Assembly (NCBI RefSeq): GCF_029227915.1
Contig: NC_079880.1
Span: 19,213,501 to 19,277,500 of the forward strand
DNA from: Hydractinia symbiolongicarpus
Lineage: Eukaryota > Cnidaria > Hydrozoa > Anthoathecata > Hydractiniidae
Reading direction: 5' to 3'
DNA: 64,000 nucleotides
How positions within the stretch are numbered: the stretch's first letter is position 1; each line of letters starts with the position of its first letter. Of the stretch, positions 56,581 through 64,000 are shown piece by piece. The notes beneath the pieces are model-generated. The model was given only the letters and a program-made list of their open reading frames with translations. It searched no databases and had not been told where the DNA came from. Made by a program: the position numbers and the translations under genes.

Positions 56581-58469
56581 ATCCAGACTGTGCTAGCTCT
56601 AAACTTAAATTCCTCTCCATCAAGTCTTTCCTCATTACTTTCTTTTCGTTCATTCACGAACTATACATTTAATGTGATGTAGTGAAGCATGTGAAGAGTA
56701 TCATAATGCAACTGTGTATTTCTGAATAAAAAGCCATGCTTTGCTCTCTTTTGGAAAAATGTTTGCTTTTATTTAGCTTCGTAAACTTTGTGCAAAAATA
56801 GTTGTTTATATCGTTGCAAAGTCTTTTAGTTGGCTTATGCTAAAATCATAAGAATGCTTTTTTTTAGTTCTAACAAAATGCTTCTTACCAATGTCTTACC
56901 AAATAATCAATATGCGTCACAATTATCAAATCGTGACTTATTCATTACTTTGACTTTATTTTATTGATAAGGGTTGGGTTATAAAAATTCTGTTCCCACC
57001 TGATCTGCACTGCTTTAAGCTTCTACGATATATACTACTACATCACTCCACAAAAAAATCATATTCTACAACCCAAACACGTTCGTCTGCTCATTTTCAC
57101 AACTTTGAAAGGATTTATTGGGCAAAGTTGTCTATTTTGAAGAAAATAATATTTTTTTCTTAATTAGCAATTCAAGTTTAAATAACAAAAAAAGGGTTTC
57201 ATCTTTAACCATATTTTTGTAGCTATGAGGTTGAATTTTTCTTAATTTGTTTTCAAAAAATGGTCAGCATATTTGCATTTACAGCCAGCATTAAAATTTA
57301 TGGAAACATGCAAATTTTAAGATTTAAAAAAATTCAAATAGGAAGAAACCTATCTTCCTTCCACAAAGTTTTAATTCTTTTTAGCTGTATATGCATAAAG
57401 TGTTTAAGCAGACAAAACTTTTTAACAAGTTTAAGCTGCTTCACGATTACCTTTGTCACTCTTCGCAAACCATAAACTTATGTAGGGAACAGAGTCGTTT
57501 GTTTAGATAACCACATAATAAGGACAGTAATTAATCAGCAGGGAAAACATAAGTTAGATTATTATGGCCAAATAAGGCTATATATTCACAAAATTAGAAG
57601 ATGTTGTACCTGACGTCACAGATGTTACATGTTAGAGTTACCCAATCAACCGTATTTTTAAATTTCAATTTTGACATTGAGTCTGGTGAACTACAACCAC
57701 AATAAAATATTACACATGCCTGTTTTCCCCACCACAGTCCCACATAATGGGGATATATATAGCTAGTTATATATTCCCATCAGCTATTTTTGTCCTTCAC
57801 TTTAAAATACCAGGGTCTTGAGAACTAGTTTAAAATCGACTGCAAAGGTAATTTGAATGAGGCACACAAGTTATCACTAAATATCAGCCTTTAATGACAC
57901 GCATAGCTAGGTGTACCATTTATTTAATTTTTTTTTCCTCAACCTACTGATCCTATTTTCAGTTTGCGCAAAATACTGCAACACCGAATAATTTGGCAGC
58001 TGCCCAATTTTAATGTACACACATTAAAATGTTTGAAATACTACTTGCTAACTTGCCAAAAGTAGGCTAAAACATAACCATTCCGTGTTGAGATGAAATT
58101 AACAAAGGTGGATAAATGAATGAAATAAATGTTTTCAAGAAGAACTGTTGTCAGGGTTTTAGTTTGCAGAATGAAAATCAATAAAAGGGTTTTGTCACTA
58201 AAATTTTGACTAAGTTCTTTAGCTATAGCTAGAAGTAGAAGCGAGTTTAAGCATTCACCTAACTACCTGTCCTGTATACTGTCACGAACATTCAGGTTTC
58301 ACGGTAGGCAGATAAAATAAAAACGTCAATTGCACATTTCCTCAGGAAGTTGAAAACTCTAAAATACATTCACAGCTTTAGCATGGGATATAAATCAGGT
58401 TAAACTACAAAAAAAATCAACGCACAAAGCGCACTCACTTCTGTTGTAGTACATTGTACATCTTTTTTT

Positions 58470-58545
58470 GGAGTTCTCGATTACCCAATGTTTTCAGTAT
58501 TTTTATTATGGTGCTCCTTCGAGGAGGTTATATTTGTTTACGTTT
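58470..58545 (+). repeat. Dispersed repeat, copy 1
   Basis: CTCGATTACCCAATGTTTTC...TTATTATGGTGCTCCTTCG...TTATATTTG matches 59608-59675 in the same orientation over about 70 bases with scattered differences. Confidence 0.6.
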
Positions 58546-59607
58546 TTGCGCTCCCTGCGCTGGGGAACCTCTTTTCCAGGGCTTTTACAAATTTTGTTGT
58601 CGATGGATAGTAATAAAATAAAAAATATCACTACTATAAATATAAATAAATACTGTTTGTCTGCTGAATCAAATGTTTTTAAAAATTTACTATCCGAAAA
58701 ATTATATTCTGAAAAAAATTAACCGAACGTCCAACGTTTTTGATAACCGTTTTGTCTTCTCCCATTATATACCATTATATTCATAGCAAAGTAAGATGAC
58801 CGACAAAAGTTTAAGGTGAAAAAATGGATTTTATTTTTATTTTATTCTTCTGCAGTTTGCACATTTTTAAGCATGAGCATAATGCTTATATTTTTGATTT
58901 TGATTGATTGACTCAGAAACTTTCGTGACGTCAAGAATCACTAACGATCGCAAAAAAATTTGGCGATCCAAGCAAACCGCTCATGATACGCAATTTTACG
59001 CTAACAAACCTTATGCACATGCTCACATCTCAACCGCTCTAGAATCCGAGCGACCAAAATTTGCTTCAGCCTTTAAAAAGCCTGTCCAACGGCTTGCCTT
59101 GTCGAGATCTCAGTAGACTTCCAACTAACATTTTTGTGTAGTGAACAACCAAACTTCGGCTTCGACTAACTTCTGTTTATGTTTTTGTTGCTTGTGCCGG
59201 GAGTCTGTGATAAACCGGTTATGGTGATAAAATGTAGATGGAAAAAATAACCCTGGGTTCGTGGTTGTCTCCTTTTGTTTTGCCCCGTAAAAATTGAAAT
59301 AATGGGTGGGAAATTGTTTAATTTGTCACGGATGCTCCCCAGTTCCATTTTGACGTCCTAACGAGCCATCCTGCCTAGGTAAGAGAAAATAAAAGAAGGC
59401 CATAACAATAAATGTTTTTAAACCGGGCTAGTGTCAGGGTTACTTTTGTCTCGCCGTCCCAATAAAACTTTAGGAAATCTCCGAGGAGCTATTGCGTGCT
59501 CTAATTTTTTTATTCGATGAATCATTGTAGTTGTTTATAACAATTAATCATTAATCAATCAAGCAAAGTTTGTTTTGCTTTGCATGGAAAAAAATTTTGA
59601 TTTCCAG

Positions 59608-59675
59608 TCTCTCGATTACCCAGCGTATTTCCGGTGTCTTTATTAGCGCTCCTTCATAGGCGATAATATATTTGG
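59608..59675 (+). repeat. Dispersed repeat, copy 2
   Basis: CTCGATTACCCAGCGTATTT...TTATTAGCGCTCCTTC...ATATATTTG is the second copy of the repeat at 58470, about 1.1 kb away. Confidence 0.6.
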
Positions 59676-60160
59676 TTCAACAATAATGTAGCTCACAATC
59701 ATAGAGCTATTGTAGCATCTGTGACGTGTAAAGAAGAAGATAATCGTCCTGTCTTCTTTTTTTCTTCAACATAAGGAGATGGTCAAGATAGAGAGTAGCG
59801 GAGGTAACAGGCACAGAACATTTTTCTACTATGTTTCATGCCTATAATTTCTCTCATTTGGCTAAAAATGTGATTATACTAACGGTGACAAAAACAAGGA
59901 TTATAGAACCTATTTTACGAGAAAGATCGCGATCGACACCGTTTTAAAATTAAAATATATTTACTTTGTTATTCTAAAAACAGAATAAATTCAGTTCCAG
60001 AACATCTTTGCTAACTTTTAAGGATATAGCCTTTACCAATTATTAAGACTGGTTGGTAATTTAATTTGCTTGGTGTAGATGTCGTTTTTAATTTGGTTGA
60101 CTATTACTAAAAATACTGGTGTTGCATCTTTTTAATTTAGAAGGATCCCATTAATGCCTT

Positions 60161-63100
60161 TCAAATTGGACGTAATGTTTTTTTCTCCCATTGAGGTACA
60201 TCCGGATGCCAAAAATCAATAATTAAAATCATTCTAGCCTGTGTTCCATTGTGCCACACTTCATGGTCAAAAGAATCGTCAAAAACAATAACTTTCCCAT
60301 TTTGCCACGTTCTAAAAATAACAGAACGTGGTTGAATTCATATTATTATCAAGTCCGATATACTCATTAGTATTTTGTAATATATATACAACAAGGTGAC
60401 GTAACTTTATTAATGATTGACAAAATGGATTAGTTTATCATCTCTTTCACTTTACTTCACTAGGTAAAACATAACACTTAATATGGATGATGTGCATTCA
60501 ACACCGTCATAGGGTCGTCGTTTAAGGAGGTAAAGCAAAATTGTTAAAGAGGATTAATAAGAACTGGGGTGAAAACAAATAACTTTTTATCAACATTTTC
60601 CCAGGGTCTATTTTGGCGTTTTTTATATAGATTTTGGCGCGAAAAAGAAAGAAAAGAAATGTCGAAATCGCGTACCGTATTTCCTCATTTATTCCCCGTT
60701 GCGTGACTGGCTTTTTAATTTTAAAGTAAAGCCGGGCTTACTACACAGGCAGGGTAAGTGAAGTATATACAATTTTTTAAAAAGGTGTTGTGTAAAGTGT
60801 AACAAATGGCCGGGACAAGATTAAAATTATAAAAGAGATTTTCTTACCTTGTCTCATTACCAGCTCGGATGTAAACATTTTTTGGTACGACTAAACCGAG
60901 ATGTGACCTTAATCGGCAATTCGTTGGTCCTGTGTGTGGCCAAACGTGTGTGCCAGGTTGCATAATGGAGAATTTGATCTAAAAAGATATAAAACTATAA
61001 GTTCTAGTATGGCTTGAAGCATGCAGACACGAGACTTATTCTCTTCTTATAAAGCCTGCTATGAAAACAGGTTTGCCTTGCCAAGACCTCGGTTGAAGTC
61101 ATACTTCCTGATTGCCAGTTATAATAAAACCAAATACCTGCCCTCTTTGGTTAGAAGTTGCATCCGCCATTTTCATCAACAACTCACATGTTCTTGGCGT
61201 TTTAGCACAATTTTTGGTTTCCTTTCGGCCCTGATTGTATAGATCAAACTGTCTCCAATCCCCCTTCTCTGTGAGTTTTTCTGTTTCTAATTGAAACGCT
61301 GTTTTCTCTTTGTTTAATAGACTTAACCCTTCGTCACGTATTGTTGCCCAATGGCGCTCCAACAGCCTGTTCATATTGGAAAGCACAAATAGACATTATG
61401 TAGTGTGGGCTAGCGAAAACCTGTTATTTATATTTTACGTGGTTAGGCTCCATAATTTTGAGGGATTCACCCTGTCATTTTTTTCACGGGGAGACCCTAA
61501 AGGCAGCCTGACCAGACGCCTTATGTGAAGATCGAACCTACGACCTTTCTGTCTTCCTTTATCTTGTTATATTTCTTAAGACACACTTCTAAGGTGTTAT
61601 TTTCTCATGTAGTAATTTAGTTAGCAAGATATTAACTTACAGTAAAGACCTTCATAAACAAGAAAGCATATGAAAAAAAGATTGGTTTGTTTTAAAAAAT
61701 ATTTACGTTCTCTTTTCGCTTATTGTTTCTAATGGCTATCTCCACCAGATATCATAAAATAGTAGATATAAAAATGTGCCATGCACATTGTAAAGAAGGC
61801 ACATGTTTCATTACATATCAATCTTAAATATTGTCACACATCGCATTGTCGCAGTATTGGGAAAATGTTTTTAAGGCTAATAGCAAATTTTAGCAATTAA
61901 TATGTGAAAACTTGGTACTATGGAACACACGATATAATGCAGCGCCTTAAAATTCAGCTTTAAAAGATCTTCTTAACTAGCATTTCGGTTATCAAGGACT
62001 CTCAAGCTTTGAGAAACTTTAAAACCAAACAAAAACAGATTATTACCTGAAGTGTTTTTCATAACCAGTTTCTTCTTTCGTCCACCATGGTTGAGCGCGC
62101 AGTTTCGTTTGCGCATTATATATGGAACGCTGTTCAGCAGAAGGAAAGATTTTCTTTGCAGCAGCTTCCTGATATATTTCCCATGCCTAAAAAATGTATT
62201 TTAGCACGACATGTTTTTTTACAAGCAATTGAAATTTTTAAAATGAAGCTGGAAAGCACTTTTCAGGCTCAAGATATGCTCTGGTTATGCTTAATGGCAA
62301 AAAGATTCATAAAAAAACACATGATCAGGCTCAAATATGCTTATTTAAAAAAAATAAAAATAAAAATACTGGATTTAAATTTTAAACATCAGTAATTACA
62401 ACTTAAATCTCACTACACATTGGTTAATCAAACATAAAAAATAAAAAGAAAAACTGCTCACAAAACAAAAAACATAAAAACTTCGCAAGATTTTCTTAGG
62501 CTTTGCATAATGCTTCGCATATGCTTAAAAAAATGACCAATTTCAGTCTACGGACGTTTATAAATATTATTCTTATACATATTATGCTTACAAAAAAGAA
62601 CATGTAATTACTGAAAAAGAAAGACAAAAATACGTTTTAATGTTTCCTTTTACCTTAGTATTTTGGTGTAACCGATTGTACGCATCACCCAAATGAAAAT
62701 AAAATTTCGAATCGTCTGCGCCAATTGCTCCACTCCGCACACCAGCCAATAAGTACGGGATACATTCTTTGTATTTCGAATCCATTTTCAAAATGAAGCC
62801 AACATGAGAGTTGGCTACGCCATTTGTTGGATCGAGGTTTAACACCTGTGAGGTAGGGTTAACATTAAAGAACAAGAAAAACAGGTAAAAAATCAATAAG
62901 TAATCAATGGCAATTGGAGATGATAGTAATTACTATTAGAATGGTTTAGCTCATACAAAGTGCTTGATTTACGCTACAAATATTTTGCTATGAAACAACC
63001 AGCTTATTATAATATTTAGCCGTGAAAAGGAGCGCTTATATAGCAGGGCTTTTAAGATTCGAGTGCTTAATGATTGAAACTAAAAACTGCTAAAAGAAAA

Positions 63101-63964
63101 CCTTAATCCCCATATTTTAAGTTGAGAAATGCGCCTTATTTTCGCAATTTAACAATTTTAATCCAAGGCTTTTCAAAGCAATAATGGCATTTTCCGCAAA
63201 AGTGCTTATTCAGTTAGCTTCAGTACCTTTTGAAACATAGGATACGCCTGTTTGTTTGCTCCAGCTATCATATGTGCTATTCCTAGCTCGTTCATCACAT
63301 CTGTCTCGTTTGGTAAGCGTTGATTCAAATCTGATAACGAGGCTATAGCTTTTCTCGACTGCCCAAGAAATATATATTTTTTGGCTTGAGTGATCAAACT
63401 GAGTTTCAGTAACTTCGATGTGATTTTCGGTTGCTTAGCAACTTCGCCGTATGCAAGAACAGCCTTTAACAGCATTTCGTTGCTTCTCTGTATTTCTGAT
63501 AATTTCTCCAAGCATAAAGCCTTACTGTAGATTGCACGCGGGCTGAGACTATACTTGTTATGCAATTTTTCAAAGTACGAAATGCATTTTGGATATTTCT
63601 TTTGCTCATAAAGCTTGTCTCCTTCACTTAATTTGGAAATTATATTTTTATCGTAAGAGTTTGTGATAGTGTCTTTCTTCTTTTTCTTTTTTGCAGTTTC
63701 ATTTTTTACTTTTGTCGTAGTTGGTAAGGGTACAATCAATTTTTCTTCTGTATAATTTTTCTGTATTGCTTCGCTTCTGTTTTTTGTTGTTATCACATCC
63801 GTTTGTGGGTTTACTTTCTCCATGTTTACATATACTGCAATCAAGATGGTAAAGAGAAGTAATCCCAGTGTTAGCATATTTACGGACGAGTCACTTTTAT
63901 GATGTGCGTCGTCAGAAACCTCCATACCTAAAATGATTAGAAAACTTGGTAAAGATGGGGTCAT
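60161..63964 (-). CDS. ASPH: Aspartate beta-hydroxylase, short membrane-anchored form
   Basis: Six exons: 63964-63227, 62845-62654, 62186-62047, 61366-61138, 60978-60848 and 60311-60161 (TGA). The total is 1581 nt, or 526 residues. The enzyme hydroxylates Asp/Asn in EGF-like domains in the ER lumen, using Fe(II) and 2-oxoglutarate. Residues 30-47 are one membrane helix, then a Lys/Thr-rich stalk and TPR-like repeats (about 105-310, with 'HVGFILKMDSKYKECIPYL' and Tyr-Phe-His-Leu-Gly-Asp-Ala). The catalytic domain keeps Trp-Pro-His-Thr-Gly-Pro-Thr-Asn-Cys-Arg-Leu-Arg-Ser-His-Leu-Gly-Leu and Asp-Asp-Ser-Phe-Asp-His-Glu-Val-Trp. These contain the two iron His residues and the 2-oxoglutarate-binding region, and all look intact. 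The start is uncertain: ATTTTAG|G before the second Met (63925) could be an acceptor, with a first exon beyond the window. There is no EF-hand or long acidic calsequestrin-binding region. Confidence 0.9.
61390..61555 (-). repeat. tRNA-derived SINE fragment in an ASPH intron
   Basis: On the minus strand AAAGGTCGTAGGTTCGATCTTC is a good B box with T arm, followed by a non-tRNA body (CACATAAGGCGTCTGGTCAGG...CCCGTGAAAAAAATGACAGGG). It lies between ASPH exons 3 and 4. Only the second half of the tRNA-like head is present. Confidence 0.5.
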
Positions 63965-64000
63965 TTTAGTTTGTTGCTTAATATTCTAATCGATTGGGAA

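Larger units (their letters stand above)
54504..60160. other. Intergenic stretch between PHTF and ASPH
   Basis: About 5.6 kb of AT-rich DNA without a recognised gene. It should hold the PHTF promoter and any 5' UTR exons, and the ASPH 3' UTR. The open frames at 57260-57475, 58468-58722 and 58904-59116 show no domain. Two repeat types are noted separately (56515-56580 and 58470/59608). Confidence 0.4.

Overview
The window is animal nuclear DNA: AT-rich, with intron-split genes using GT-AG junctions, poly-A signals, and many decayed retroelements and DNA transposons. The lineage is probably cnidarian and possibly hydrozoan. This rests on the CR1-like LINE whose C-terminus has a Cys-Pro-Cys-Arg-Leu-Cys-Lys ending of a kind I associate with cnidarian elements, on DIRS and PIF/Harbinger relics, and on protein divergence from the human relatives. 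No search could be run, so the species is not determined.

Layout from left to right. 1-11000 is mostly transposon graveyard: the 3' end of a LINE (1-620), a DIRS-like relic (4636-5480), an internally deleted Harbinger element (6226-7160) and a second LINE relic on the minus strand (8330-9140), plus one possible secreted-protein exon (2409-2702). 11081-12601 is an intronless FUT8-like (GT23) glycosyltransferase. 14650-18510 carries a hairpin, two related GACGAA-type repeat patches in opposite orientation, and between them a LINE with an intact 676-residue reverse transcriptase ORF. 23090-23224 is a near-perfect foldback palindrome. 23763-25030 is a complete three-exon gene for a 166-residue protein with one RNA-recognition motif resembling the fourth RRM of cytoplasmic poly(A)-binding protein. 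28923-29583 may encode a small secreted Cys-containing protein. 30428-31612 (minus) is an intronless 394-residue MFS transporter. 33931-34760 is a 28-bp satellite with higher-order structure.

The right half is gene-rich. 37814-42351 (plus, three exons, 506 aa) encodes an NCOA4-like protein, with the N-terminal ARA70-type domain followed by repeated Trp-Leu motifs. 44416-54503 (minus) is a PHTF1/PHTF2 homologue that I could reconstruct over 20 exons in consistent phase; one of its introns holds a CATAG pentanucleotide array beside the 5' splice site. 60161-63964 (minus, six exons) is an aspartate beta-hydroxylase (ASPH) with a membrane anchor, TPR region and full catalytic domain.

The genes are unrelated housekeeping or regulatory loci, not a cluster. 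Common themes are endomembrane proteins (FUT8-like in the Golgi, PHTF and ASPH in the ER, a transporter) and a possible iron link: NCOA4 is the ferritin autophagy receptor in vertebrates and ASPH is an Fe(II)-dependent oxygenase. That link is inference only.
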